The position numbers were made by a program, and so were the translations under genes. DNA of 64,000 nt from Alkalihalobacterium elongatum. Its GTDB lineage: Bacteria; Bacillota; Bacilli; Bacillales; Bacillaceae_F. Positions 1 through 9,190 of this stretch are shown piece by piece (positions within the stretch are counted from its first letter, which is position 1; each line of letters begins with the position of its first letter). Below the pieces are notes generated by a model. That model saw only the letters and a program-made list of their open reading frames with translations, ran no database searches and was not told where the DNA came from. The DNA lies in assembly GCF_019024285.1 (NCBI RefSeq), contig NZ_WMKZ01000011.1, forward strand, positions 48,396-112,395, given 5' to 3'.

Positions 1-1452
1 GGTTTCCTGACTCTTGTATTAGTGCTATCATCATTTAGCTTTAGTGCATTGGCAAACAGTGAAACTGAAGTAACCTCAAATTCCGAGCGTTTACTAGTCG
101 TTTTCAAATCTGAGAGTCTACCAAATAATGTAGATCAAATCGTTTCAAATGCTGGTGGAGAGGTAACATATGAGGTTCCTCAAATCGGGATAATCGAAGT
201 ATCAACGGATACACCTGCTTCTTTCCTAAATGAAATGATGAAAAATCGTCATGTGCTATCAATTGGTCCTTCACAAGAGGTTACTCTTGATTTACCTGAA
301 TTTGAAGTTGCTAGTGAAGAAGTAGTTGCTTCAAAAACAATTGATAATATTTGGGAGTCTGGCTATCAATGGGATATCGAGCAAGTAACAAATAACGGTG
401 CTAGTCACGATATGTTCAAAGATACTAGAAAAGATGTTGTAGTTGCTGTCATTGATAGTGGCTTCGACTTCGATCATCCAGATCTAGCTGATGTTGTTGA
501 CGAAAAGAACTCCAAAACTTTTGTTCCGGGTACTACAAATTCTTGGGATTTTAACAGTCATGGGACACACGTAGCTGGAACAATTGGAGCAGAAGGTAAT
601 ATGAAAGGTGTAGCTCCAGGAGTATCTTTACGTTCTTATCGAGTTTTTGGTGCAACAGGTGGTGCACAGCAAATTTGGATCACTGATGCAATTATTGCAG
701 CTGCTAACGATGGTGTAGATGTAATAAATATGAGTTTAGGTGGGACACGTTTACTCGGTCAATGGTTCTATACAGATCCTAACACTGGTGAAAGAATCCA
801 AGGCGGAAACAGTGCTGCTGATTACGTTGCTTATAACCGTGCAATTCGTTACGCAGTAAATAAAGGAGTGACAGTGGTGGCTTCTGCTGGTAACTCTGCA
901 CAAGATTTAAAGAGCCCCGCAAAAGTTGCAGAATGGCAAAATAGCACTCGAACTGACGGTTGGGAAGCTCGTGGTGCTGTATTCTTCGTACCAGCACAAA
1001 TGCCTGGAGTGATTACAGTTTCCGCTACTGGTGGCGGCTTTGGAACGGAAGATCGTTTAGCGTTTTATTCCAACTATGGAAACGGCGCGATCGACTTGGG
1101 TGCACCTGGTGGAGATCTGGGACCTGAAGGCGTTAGTGAGAGTAAATATTTAGTTTTAAGTGCTGTTCCAACTTATTTAAATTATGGCGGTAGAGGACCA
1201 GAAGCTGAAGCACTATTTGGAAAAGGATATGGTTGGAAAGGTGGTACTTCCATGGCCGCTCCTCAAGTTTCAGGTGTAGCAGCAGCATATATCGCACAGG
1301 AATTGGCATTAACAGGTAAGAAACCTTCTCCGAGCCAAGTACAAACTCGTCTTCAACAAACAGCAAGAGATGCTGGGAAAAATGGATATGACGAGCTTTA
1401 TGGTCACGGTATTGTAAATGCGGAGCGAGCGTTATTAAATATTAGAAAATAA
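1..1452 (+). CDS. S8 family serine peptidase (subtilisin-like), 5' end outside window
   Basis: Secreted subtilisin-family endopeptidase. The reading frame is open from base 1 and its first residues are the hydrophobic tail of a signal peptide ending near ALA-N, so the true start lies upstream; the GTG at 22 is probably internal. Counting from that GTG, the catalytic triad is Asp145 (VIDSGFDFDHPD), His180 (HGTHVAGT) and Ser410 (GTSMAAPQVSG). Residues about 20-95 look like an inhibitor_I9-type propeptide. The frame ends at a TAA after a short C-terminal helix with no extra domain. It stands apart in orientation and function from the catabolic genes that follow and probably marks the flank of that region. 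Confidence 0.93.
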   Translation, partial: GFLTLVLVLSSFSFSALANSETEVTSNSERLLVVFKSESLPNNVDQIVSNAGGEVTYEVPQIGIIEVSTDTPASFLNEMMKNRHVLSIGPSQEVTLDLPEFEVASEEVVASKTIDNIWESGYQWDIEQVTNNGASHDMFKDTRKDVVVAVIDSGFDFDHPDLADVVDEKNSKTFVPGTTNSWDFNSHGTHVAGTIGAEGNMKGVAPGVSLRSYRVFGATGGAQQIWITDAIIAAANDGVDVINMSLGGTRLLGQWFYTDPNTGERIQGGNSAADYVAYNRAIRYAVNKGVTVVASAGNSAQDLKSPAKVAEWQNSTRTDGWEARGAVFFVPAQMPGVITVSATGGGFGTEDRLAFYSNYGNGAIDLGAPGGDLGPEGVSESKYLVLSAVPTYLNYGGRGPEAEALFGKGYGWKGGTSMAAPQVSGVAAAYIAQELALTGKKPSPSQVQTRLQQTARDAGKNGYDELYGHGIVNAERALLNIRK

Positions 1453-1791
1453 TTCTACAATCAAATAGTTCTTTGGGGTATTCTCCCTTTCAAGTAGACA
1501 CACAAAAAAGAGACCATCATCTAAAGTAACCGTCTCTGTGTCGCTTGGAGGGGATTTTTATGGCTAAAAGTTAATGTAGGAATGTTTATAAAAGGTACAA
1601 GTAAAGTTTAAGGTTTAATACCATAGACATTCCAATCCATCTTAATAGCTTTAACTTTTTCTTTGTGAATGTACTTATAAATACAAAGAGAACCCCCTCA
1701 ATCAATGAATACATTAAATGAAGAGGTTTTAAGACTATGATTTTTGAAGTTTGGTTTATTTAGTGTTCTACTTATAGTAAGCACAAGATAA
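1453..1791. other. Intergenic stretch between converging genes
   Basis: About 340 bases separate the protease (plus) from an SDR gene (minus). I see no credible coding frame. The only structure is an imperfect hairpin with arms AGAGAC/GTCTCT at 1509-1537, listed separately. Confidence 0.6.
1509..1537 (-). terminator. Possible weak terminator after the SDR gene
   Basis: Arms AGAGAC and GTCTCT enclose a 17-base loop, and on the minus strand the hairpin is followed by a T-run (GTCTCTTTTTTG). The stem is short and it lies about 255 bases past the stop codon, so the call is tentative. Confidence 0.3.
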
Positions 1792-2550
1792 TTATTTTAT
1801 TGAAAAACCTCCGTCAATAACAAATGTCTGTCCTGTTACATAATTTGATTGTTCTGATGCTAAGTATAAGGATATGCTAGATAGATCTTCGGGATGCCCT
1901 AGTCTTCTTAAAGGAATCCCTTTGATTGACTTTTCAACCCACTTCGTATTTTTAAAATCTTCAGCATTAATTTCAGTTGGAATTAACCCTGGTGCAATAG
2001 CATTAACAAATATATTATATCTACTCCATTCTAAGGCCAAACCTTTAGTCAAATGGATTACGGCAGCCTTACTTGACATATACGGTGCTACAACTTGCAG
2101 AGGTTTAATTCCACCAGTAGACGAAATATTGATAATTTTCCCTTTATTTTGTGACATCATCGTTTTCGCTGCACGTTGACAACAGAAAAACAGTCCTTTT
2201 AAATTAATGTCAAGTATATAATCCCATTCGTTTTCTGTTACCTCCACCGCAGGTTTGGTGACATTAACACCCGCACCGTTTATTAAGACGTCTAGTGATT
2301 TATATTCTTTTTCTACTGTGTCAAATAGACGGTTGATATCTTCTATCTTTGAAACATCACATGAAACTGCTAAATGTCGACCTTGATGTTTACTTATTTC
2401 TTGTACCACTTCCTCCGCCTTTTCTAGGTTTCTTCCAACGATTACAATATTTGCTCCATATTCTGCGAAATCATGTGCGAGTTGCGCCCCAATTCCTCGA
2501 CTACCTCCCGTTATCACGACTGTCTTTCCTGAAAAATCCCAATTACTCAT
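1792..2550 (-). CDS. SDR family oxidoreductase
   Basis: Classical short-chain dehydrogenase of 252 residues, predicted cytosolic NAD(P)-dependent alcohol/ketone oxidoreductase, possibly acting on 3-hydroxyacyl-CoA. Visible motifs: TGGSRGIG at 14-21 (cofactor binding), NGAG at 91-94, Ser143/Ser144, and catalytic Tyr157/Lys161 in YMSSK. The ATG is preceded by GGGGGGAATAAAAAA, a good ribosome binding site. It is a close paralogue of the SDR at 24600-25352, with near-identical motif spacing. It is the last gene of the minus-strand series that starts with the LivK-type genes. Substrate is unknown. Confidence 0.9.
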   Translation of the reverse strand: MSNWDFSGKTVVITGGSRGIGAQLAHDFAEYGANIVIVGRNLEKAEEVVQEISKHQGRHLAVSCDVSKIEDINRLFDTVEKEYKSLDVLINGAGVNVTKPAVEVTENEWDYILDINLKGLFFCCQRAAKTMMSQNKGKIINISSTGGIKPLQVVAPYMSSKAAVIHLTKGLALEWSRYNIFVNAIAPGLIPTEINAEDFKNTKWVEKSIKGIPLRRLGHPEDLSSISLYLASEQSNYVTGQTFVIDGGFSIK

Positions 2551-2608
2551 TTTTTTATTCCCCCCTGTGAATTCTTAAAAATAAAAACTATATTAACTTG
2601 AAAATACC

Positions 2609-3664
2609 TTACTCAAACGTAATGACAATTCGTGTTGGATTTTCGATCTTCTCGTGTAAATAGTGAAGTGCAGTATTCACTTCATATAGTGGAAATGTGT
2701 GAGTAATGGAATCTTCCAAATTCATTCTGCCGTTTCCTGCTAGGGCGGCTAGTTGTTCAACGGTTTGTTTGGTTAAACCGAACGAACCATGTAATGATAA
2801 CTGTTTTCGTACAAATTTTTCAGTGGCCATTAATTGAATCGGCTCAGGTCCTATCCCAGATACGACGACACGTCCGCCAACCCCAGCAGAAGCAGCGGCT
2901 TGTTTAATGGTCTCTTGTAGACCCACAAATTCTGCAGCAACGTCGACTCCATACCCATTCGTACTCTTCTTAATCACTTCCACTGGAGATTCATACTTTG
3001 AATTGATAGAAATGTCGGCCCCCAATTGTTTTGCTCGTTCTAATTGTTCATCTTTAACATCAACAACAATAATCTGTTTCGCCCCAGCCATTCTCGCGAT
3101 TTGGACAGCATGTAATCCTAAGCCTCCTGCACCAAAGATTGCAACCGACTCACCTGCACGTAGTTGAGCTCGGTCGATTAACGCATGAAAAGGTGTTGCG
3201 ACAGCGTCGGTAATAATCGCACCGATTGTAAATGGAATATTGTTCGGCAACTTCACTAAATTTTTTGCAGGAATAGCCATGTATTCAGCAAGTCCGCCAT
3301 CTCGATGAACGCCAAGCACTTTTAACTCATAACAAATCTCACTATGCCCTGAAATACAATTTGGGCAAGACCCACAATAAATAATTGGGAAAACAGATAC
3401 TCGTGTCCCTATTTCCCATCCTTGTACATTTGCTCCTGTTTGAACAACGATACCAGATGGTTCATGACCTAAAATAATTGGTTGATAATCTGTTGCTGTT
3501 ACTCCTTCATAAGCGATGTGAATATCAGAACCACAAAGTCCAACAGCCTTCAATTGAACTAAAACTTCGTCATCCTTAAGTTGAGGTACAGGAACTTCTT
3601 CAATCTTCAGCGGTTCATTAACATTATAAAACCGAGCAGCTTTCATTTTTTGTGGTATTTCCAT
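2609..3664 (-). CDS. Zinc-dependent medium-chain alcohol dehydrogenase
   Basis: MDR-family NAD(P)-dependent alcohol dehydrogenase, about 351 residues. It carries GLCGSD and GHEPSG for the catalytic zinc, the four-cysteine structural zinc loop (CGSCPNC...C), and the nucleotide-binding GAGGLG turn. I place the start at the ATG at 3664 because AAAGGATGGAG sits eight bases upstream; an in-frame TTG at 3688 has no good site. It lies 58 bases upstream of the SDR and probably shares its transcript. It would oxidise a secondary alcohol or hydroxyacyl-CoA; the exact substrate cannot be read from sequence. Confidence 0.9.
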   Translation of the reverse strand: MEIPQKMKAARFYNVNEPLKIEEVPVPQLKDDEVLVQLKAVGLCGSDIHIAYEGVTATDYQPIILGHEPSGIVVQTGANVQGWEIGTRVSVFPIIYCGSCPNCISGHSEICYELKVLGVHRDGGLAEYMAIPAKNLVKLPNNIPFTIGAIITDAVATPFHALIDRAQLRAGESVAIFGAGGLGLHAVQIARMAGAKQIIVVDVKDEQLERAKQLGADISINSKYESPVEVIKKSTNGYGVDVAAEFVGLQETIKQAAASAGVGGRVVVSGIGPEPIQLMATEKFVRKQLSLHGSFGLTKQTVEQLAALAGNGRMNLEDSITHTFPLYEVNTALHYLHEKIENPTRIVITFE

Positions 3665-3709
3665 TAACTCCATCCTTTCTAAAGCCAACAGCTTTTGTTA
3701 TTTAAAAAG

Positions 3710-3754
3710 AATAGCCCCTGTTCGTTAAGTATAGAGAAACAAACAGGGGCTATT
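3710..3754 (-). terminator. Strong rho-independent terminator
   Basis: Perfect 13-bp arms AATAGCCCCTGTT / AACAGGGGCTATT with a 19-base loop, followed on the minus strand by CTTTTT. It sits between the CoA ligase stop (3845) and the alcohol dehydrogenase start, so the dehydrogenase/SDR pair is probably served by read-through or by its own promoter. Confidence 0.85.
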
Positions 3755-3844
3755 AACTTTCTCAATCGAATATGATTCTTATTAGATCGAAATCCGACTT
3801 AATTAACTATTAAAAAAATTTAAGGGTAACGAGTATCCAGTATA

Positions 3845-5470
3845 CTATTCACTGACTTGCATGCTTTTTCTTAAAAGAAACCGCTGAATTTTACCGCTTT
3901 GTGTTTTAGGCAGACTCTCTACAAATTCCACTTCTCTTGGGTATTGATGTTTGGATAATTTACTCTTAACAAAGGTACTTAATTCTTTTTCTAACTCGTC
4001 TGAAGATGGATAGGATGGATTTAAAACTACATACGCCTTTACAATTTCACCTTTAGCAGCATCTGGCTTACCTACGACTGCAGCTTCTGCTACCGCTGGA
4101 TGCTCTATTAAACAACTTTCTACTTCGAATGGACCAATCCGGTATCCCGCACTAGAAATGATGTCATCAGATCGACCTTGGAACCAAAAGTACCCATCTT
4201 CATCCTCAAGCGCAAGATCACCTGAATAAAACCAGTTTCCTTGGATTTTTTCCGCCGTTTTCTTTGGATCTTGCCAATAGCCTAGGAAGAAATAAGGAAA
4301 AGCTGTCGTATCTATCACGATTTGACCAGCATCACCTTTTACTACAGGGTTACCTTCGTCATTTACTAATGCAATGTTATAGCCCGGAGTAGGCAGCCCC
4401 ATTGAACCAGGTTTTACTTCCATATCTGTTACGTTAAAGTTGTTTACGATCATACCTGTTTCAGTTGCTCCGTAGTGATCATAGATTTCCCGACCAAAAT
4501 TTTCTTTAAAGAACCGGACAACTTCTGCATTAAGCGGTTCACCAGCACTACTAAACTTTTTCACTTGGAACGTATGCTGTTTTACAAGTTCAGGGCCTGA
4601 CGCCATCATCATTCTGTATGCAGTAGGTGCATAAGCAAAATTCGTAATTTCGTATTCTTCTAGTAATTGGTACGTTTTCTCTACTTTGAACGGACCTTTA
4701 TATACTAGAATAGTCGTGCCAAAGCTTAGAGGAACAAATGTACAATTTACGAGACCAAATGCCCAACCGAGATCCGCCCCACCGAAAAATTGATCTCCAG
4801 GCTCTACGCCTATTGCGTACCTTACATATGGATAGGAGCTAATAAGAAGTTTATGAGCCCATAATGCACCTTTTGGCATTCCTGTTGAACCTGATGTATA
4901 TTGGATAACACATGGATCCATCACATCTGTTGGTTCTGTTTCATGGTCAGGAGAAAAGGATTGAATGAAATCCCAAAATGCCAATCCATTACTAGATAGG
5001 CCATCCGTCAAAATAATTTCGCTAGGAACATCTAGTCCAGCGATCTTGTTAGCCTGTTCCTCATTTGTAACTAAAATTTTACATCCAGCATCTTTTAATC
5101 GATAGGTGATAGCTTCAGGCCCAAAAGCTGTAAATAATGGTACATAGACAGCTCCAATCTTCCAAGTGGCTAAAACGGTAATAATTAACTCCATATCTTT
5201 ACCAAGAAGTCCTGCTACACGATCTCCTTTATTTACACCTAGTGAACGTAGTGCATTGGCCATCCGGTTAGACTGTTCTTTCATTCTTTGGTAGGTCCAA
5301 GTATCCTTATTCCCTAACTCATCTTCCCATTTAATTGCAATACGGCTTGGGTCATCTGCCCAACGGTCACAACATTCGTGTGCCAGGTTAAACTTTTCAT
5401 TATAATTCCAATCAAATGTTTCAACTACTTTTTCCCATGAAAAATTCTCAACGAGTTCTTGATATTTCAC
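3845..5470 (-). CDS. AMP-dependent acyl-CoA synthetase (AcsA/medium-chain type)
   Basis: ANL-superfamily ligase of 541 residues that activates a carboxylic acid with ATP and CoA via an acyl-adenylate. Motifs: YTSGSTGMPKGA (P-loop), YGATETG (adenine pocket), YSGDLALEDEDGYFWFQGRSDD (hinge region) and the C-terminal catalytic Lys in KTQSGKIQR. The N-terminal layout (NFSWEKV...FDWNYNEKFNLAHECCDRW) resembles acetyl/propionyl and medium-chain acyl-CoA synthetases. The start is a GTG at 5470 with GAGGTG seven bases ahead. It is flanked by hairpins on both sides and lies downstream of two LivK-type binding proteins, which suggests it activates the imported acid. Confidence 0.92.
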   Translation of the reverse strand: MKYQELVENFSWEKVVETFDWNYNEKFNLAHECCDRWADDPSRIAIKWEDELGNKDTWTYQRMKEQSNRMANALRSLGVNKGDRVAGLLGKDMELIITVLATWKIGAVYVPLFTAFGPEAITYRLKDAGCKILVTNEEQANKIAGLDVPSEIILTDGLSSNGLAFWDFIQSFSPDHETEPTDVMDPCVIQYTSGSTGMPKGALWAHKLLISSYPYVRYAIGVEPGDQFFGGADLGWAFGLVNCTFVPLSFGTTILVYKGPFKVEKTYQLLEEYEITNFAYAPTAYRMMMASGPELVKQHTFQVKKFSSAGEPLNAEVVRFFKENFGREIYDHYGATETGMIVNNFNVTDMEVKPGSMGLPTPGYNIALVNDEGNPVVKGDAGQIVIDTTAFPYFFLGYWQDPKKTAEKIQGNWFYSGDLALEDEDGYFWFQGRSDDIISSAGYRIGPFEVESCLIEHPAVAEAAVVGKPDAAKGEIVKAYVVLNPSYPSSDELEKELSTFVKSKLSKHQYPREVEFVESLPKTQSGKIQRFLLRKSMQVSE

Positions 5471-5567
5471 CTTTCAACACCTCTTGTATTTGAATTATTT
5501 TTAAATTTATCTACTTTAAGACCTGTCTCTAACTACATAATTAATTATTATTAAGAGAGTAATAAAA

Positions 5568-5603
5568 TTAGGCATTATCAATAATGCTCTCGAAAATGCC
5601 TAA
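5568..5603 (-). terminator. Terminator after LivK-type gene
   Basis: Nine-bp arms TTAGGCATT / AATGCCTAA, followed on the minus strand by TTTTATT. It lies 74 bases past the stop of the binding-protein gene at 5677. Confidence 0.7.
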
Positions 5604-5676
5604 TCCTTTGGTAAAATACCCATTCCACCGAGAGTTAAAATGAATATTTTAATAAAAGAGTTGTAGTCAACACTTC

Positions 5677-6960
5677 TTACTCATAGACAATTTCTTTTGT
5701 TTCAGGATCATAATAGATAGCTTCAGACACAGGGACAAGTTCACCATCTTTTGCCTGAATAATATAAAGTGTTGTTGTTCCATAACGATGCTCAGGAGTG
5801 TACGTTACTTCTGCATAAATCGAACCATCCCAATTATCGAATGTTTCCATTTGAGCAATAAAGTTTTCCCATGTTAAATTATCGCCTGCTCGTTTAAACG
5901 TTTCGATAAGCACTTGCCCATGTCCCCACCCTTGTTGAGATAAGGCGCCAATCGCTGCTTCGCCAAAGTCTTTTGTAATATATTCATAGTACTCTTCAAT
6001 CTCTGGTAAACTTTCTAAAGAAGCAAATTTTGATGTACTTATTGTTCCTTCCCAAATGTCCTTACCTGCGATGTTAAATTGATTTTTATCTCCACCTCCA
6101 GTATTTGTAACAATATAAGGAATATCGGTTGCCCCGATTTTATCCATCTCAATTCGTAAAGAAGCCGCTGGCATAGGTGTAGAAACCATAAAAATTACAT
6201 CAGCATCAGAGTTAGCAAGGTGTTGGGCTTGTGAACTTAGGTCACTATCGGAAGCTAGAAATTTAACTTCTTTAACAATTTCAGCATCATATTTCCCGAT
6301 TTCTTCTTTAATAGTTCCTGATCCTTGCATGCCAAAGTCGTCATTTTGGTAGGCAAGCGCTATTTTCTTTGCCCCTAGCTCATTAACTGCATAGTCTAAT
6401 AGGATCTTAGCTTCTACTGTATAGTTCAAGGTATCTGCGAAAATATTTTTTATTGGAGGGTTTACAAATTTATCAGCACCCGTTTGGATCCCAGTTACTG
6501 GAATTCCTGAGTTGGTTAACGTGTCTTGAATAGCCCCTACATTTGCTGTACCTAAAGGAATGGCAATTGCAAATACTTGATCTTGCTCAATTAAACGTTG
6601 AGCAGCCTGAACAGTTTTAGCTGGCTGGTATTGATCATCATATGGTATTAATTTAAATGTTCTTCCATTAACCCCACCATTGTCATTTACATAGTTAATG
6701 TAAGCTTGCAGACCTTGACGCACCTTATCGTATTCAGCGACAGGACCTGTTTGCGGACCAATTGCACCAATAAGTATCTCGTCATCTGTTACCCCTTGTG
6801 CATAATTTTTTTCACCTGATTCCTCTTGGGTTTGATCCTGACTTTCTTCACCTTGATCCTCATCTGCAGGTGCAGGAGAACTTGATGGTTCCTGACACGC
6901 TACGAGTAATAGAACAAATATTAGCGAAAATAGTAAAATAAGAGATTTTTTCTTTAACAT
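5677..6960 (-). CDS. ABC transporter substrate-binding lipoprotein (LivK family, copy 1)
   Basis: Extracytoplasmic Leu/Ile/Val-type binding protein of 427 residues. The start is the ATG at 6960 with GGGAG six bases upstream; the frame is open further upstream but lacks a signal peptide there. The signal peptide ends in lipobox LVAC (Cys22), then a Ser/Glu/Gln-rich linker leads into the periplasmic-binding fold (LIGAIGPQTGPVAEYD). It follows the paralogue ending at 7013 directly. These LivK branches often bind aromatic or organic acids rather than amino acids, which fits the surrounding CoA ligases; ligand specificity is inferred only from context. Confidence 0.92.
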   Translation of the reverse strand: MLKKKSLILLFSLIFVLLLVACQEPSSSPAPADEDQGEESQDQTQEESGEKNYAQGVTDDEILIGAIGPQTGPVAEYDKVRQGLQAYINYVNDNGGVNGRTFKLIPYDDQYQPAKTVQAAQRLIEQDQVFAIAIPLGTANVGAIQDTLTNSGIPVTGIQTGADKFVNPPIKNIFADTLNYTVEAKILLDYAVNELGAKKIALAYQNDDFGMQGSGTIKEEIGKYDAEIVKEVKFLASDSDLSSQAQHLANSDADVIFMVSTPMPAASLRIEMDKIGATDIPYIVTNTGGGDKNQFNIAGKDIWEGTISTSKFASLESLPEIEEYYEYITKDFGEAAIGALSQQGWGHGQVLIETFKRAGDNLTWENFIAQMETFDNWDGSIYAEVTYTPEHRYGTTTLYIIQAKDGELVPVSEAIYYDPETKEIVYE

Positions 6961-7012
6961 TTTATTCTCCCTTCTATATTCAGTAATAAAAAATTTTTTT
7001 TGTTGAAATGTT

Positions 7013-8299
7013 TTATTTATAAGTAATTTCACCTGTAACTGGGTCAAACGCAATAGAATCTGTAATTCTTACAAGTTCACCATTTTGAGCTTGAGAGATG
7101 TATAGAGAGGTAACTCCGTAGTGATTATCTGGGCTAAACGATACACCTTCATAAAAAGAACCGTCCCAATTATCAAATGTATACAGAGCTTCGGTAAAGT
7201 TTTCCCAATTCAGTTCGGAACCTGTTCGTTTTAATGCTTCATGTAAGAATTCTCCTAGTGTCCATCCGACATGAACGGTATTCAATGGTGAGTTATCGGA
7301 ATACTTAGCTGAATATCTTTCTAGAAAAAGTTTCATTTGCTCATCATCAGAATTGAAATCTGGTAATGGTAAGAATTGAGCACCATACGTACCATTCCAA
7401 ACATCCTCTCCTGCAAGTTTAAACTGTTCAGGTGAATTTGAGACAGCAGAAGTAAGAAAAGCCATGTCCGTTAAACCGATTCGGTGCATTTCTCGTTTTA
7501 AACTAGCAAGAGGATTAGATAGTCCATAAACAATTACTGCATCTGCCCCTGATTCCTTTAACTTCTGTGCTTGAGAACTAAGATCTGAATCACCACTTAC
7601 ATAAGTAATTTCAGTAACGATTTCAGCATTACTATAATTTTCAATACCTTCTAATACACCTGCTAATCCTTCTTTTCCAAAATCATCATTTTGATATACA
7701 ACTGCAATTTTTTCTGCATCTAATTCATTGATTGCGTAATCTAATAACACTTTTGCTTCATACCGGTAGTTTACTAAACCCGCTCCAAAAAAGTTAGCAA
7801 TTGGAGGCTCAACAAATTCCTTCGCACCTGCTTGCATTAATAGAACTGGGACACCTACTTCTTCATAGTAATCTTTTACAGCTGCAATACACGGGGAACA
7901 AATTTGGCCTAGTATTGCAAATACTTGATCTTGCTCGACGATCCTACTAGCCATTTGTACTGTTTTTGCTGGTTGATACTGGTCATCATAGGCAACTAAC
8001 TTTAACTGACGACCATCAACTCCGCCATTTTCATTAATGTAATTAAAGTACAAATCAATTCCTTGTCGTACATAATCATAAAATCCTGCTGGCCCTGTCT
8101 GTGGACCGAGATGTCCAATTAAAATTTCATCATCCGTCACCCCTTGTGAGAGATTTAATTCACCTTGTTCGTCTTGAGACTCATTCGCTTCTTCATTTTG
8201 GTCTGAATTTGATGGTGCAGGTGAACTAGATGACTCTGAACACGCTGCTAGTAATAAGAAAAAAAACATGCCAACACAAAAAATAATAATTTTTTTCAA
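7013..8299 (-). CDS. ABC transporter substrate-binding lipoprotein (LivK family, copy 2)
   Basis: Second LivK-type binding protein, 428 residues, with TTG start at 8299 after AAGGAGGG. Lipobox LAAC gives lipidated Cys20. The mature part has the family opening (ILIGHLGPQTGPAGFYD) and a pair of close cysteines near CSPC that is also present in copy 3 (CTPC) but absent from copy 1. It is the first gene behind a sigma-54-type promoter (8488-8504) and a cre-like site. Encoded permease and ATPase partners are presumably livHMGF upstream. Confidence 0.92.
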   Translation of the reverse strand: MKKIIIFCVGMFFFLLLAACSESSSSPAPSNSDQNEEANESQDEQGELNLSQGVTDDEILIGHLGPQTGPAGFYDYVRQGIDLYFNYINENGGVDGRQLKLVAYDDQYQPAKTVQMASRIVEQDQVFAILGQICSPCIAAVKDYYEEVGVPVLLMQAGAKEFVEPPIANFFGAGLVNYRYEAKVLLDYAINELDAEKIAVVYQNDDFGKEGLAGVLEGIENYSNAEIVTEITYVSGDSDLSSQAQKLKESGADAVIVYGLSNPLASLKREMHRIGLTDMAFLTSAVSNSPEQFKLAGEDVWNGTYGAQFLPLPDFNSDDEQMKLFLERYSAKYSDNSPLNTVHVGWTLGEFLHEALKRTGSELNWENFTEALYTFDNWDGSFYEGVSFSPDNHYGVTSLYISQAQNGELVRITDSIAFDPVTGEITYK

Positions 8300-8397
8300 A
8301 GTTAACCCTCCTTATTTACGTTCACAATTTTTTTCAAACCTTCTCTAGCAACATTGTGATTTGTGAATTTGCTCCCCCTCCTTTTCAATAAACACTT

Positions 8398-8411
8398 TGT
8401 AAGCGTTTACT
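8398..8411. promoter_or_regulatory. cre-like site (CcpA)
   Basis: TGTAAGCGTTTACT matches the Bacillus cre pattern TGWAANCGNTNWCA at all but the last base. It lies downstream of the predicted transcription start of the -24/-12 promoter, which would suit roadblock repression. Confidence 0.6.
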
Positions 8412-8487
8412 AAACAATTCAAAAAGTAAACTGCTAGTATAATCAGAATTAAACAGCTATTTTTCTAACAACCTACAATAACTTCTA

Positions 8488-8504
8488 TTGCAAAAAATGT
8501 GCCA
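8488..8504 (-). promoter_or_regulatory. Sigma-54 (-24/-12) promoter for LivK copy 2
   Basis: On the minus strand the sequence reads TGGCACATTTTTTGCAA: TGGCACA, four bases, TTGCA, exactly the -24/-12 spacing. The predicted start is near 8479, about 180 bases before the TTG start at 8299. A sigma-54 activator is encoded at 19403-21520. Confidence 0.8.
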
Positions 8505-8642
8505 ATATATAATTCGTCCTTTGGGCTACAGTTCTTTAGCCGATTACGAATATAAGGTTATTACTACTAGTTAGAAAGTCAAAGAAAGTGTATGAGATAT
8601 TAACAGTTCATTAGTGAAATTTGCATTTTTTCATACAGTTGG

Positions 8643-9074
8643 TTATCTTTTTACTAAACCAACCATTTCAATTTCCAACACGAGTTCTTCGTCTTGATTA
8701 AAAGTCCTTAACAACGTTGTAACAAAACCTCGATCTGAATATTTAGGATGCTCTTTTTTATCAATCATCTTTACTTCAACTGATAGGTGGTCTTCAGGAT
8801 ATACGGGTTTTGCAAATTTAACATAATTCATTCCCGCACCACCTATAATATCGTCACCGATGATATCCATATCCACCCACAGTTTCCAGGTGATACTCAA
8901 AGTATGTAAACCAGATGCTATAATTCCACCAAACATACTTTGTTTTGCTTTTTCTTCGTCAACATGCATAAACTGCGGATCATATTGAGAGGCAAACGTA
9001 AAAACATCTTCTTTTGTAACTTCATAAGAGGCTGTTTGATATGTTATCCCATTTTCAATTTCATCAAATTTCAT
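8643..9074 (-). CDS. MaoC family dehydratase
   Basis: Hot-dog-fold protein of about 143 residues, predicted (R)-specific enoyl-CoA hydratase or related dehydratase. The region around residues 35-65 holds the MaoC-type QYDPQFMHVDEEKA and FGGIIASGLHT motifs, in which Asp and His form the catalytic dyad. I prefer the ATG at 9074, with AAAGGA nine bases ahead, to the ATG at 9083, which overlaps that site. It lies between livF and the binding proteins, downstream of a long hairpin, and may hydrate an unsaturated CoA ester from the same pathway. Confidence 0.87.
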   Translation of the reverse strand: MKFDEIENGITYQTASYEVTKEDVFTFASQYDPQFMHVDEEKAKQSMFGGIIASGLHTLSITWKLWVDMDIIGDDIIGGAGMNYVKFAKPVYPEDHLSVEVKMIDKKEHPKYSDRGFVTTLLRTFNQDEELVLEIEMVGLVKR

Positions 9075-9117
9075 CAAGCTCATTCCTTTTACAATAGTTT
9101 CCTTCTAATAAGATCTA

Positions 9118-9159
9118 ATAGAAAATTAACTAAACATGATAGTTTTGTTAATTTTCTAT
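9118..9159 (-). terminator. Hairpin between livF and the MaoC gene
   Basis: Thirteen-bp arms ATAGAAAATTAAC / GTTAATTTTCTAT with a 16-base loop. There is no real T-run after it; it may be a weak terminator or mRNA processing structure. It lies in the MaoC leader, downstream of the livF stop at 9191. Confidence 0.45.
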
Positions 9160-9190
9160 AGTTAATCGATGTTTACTAGTATGAATTTTT

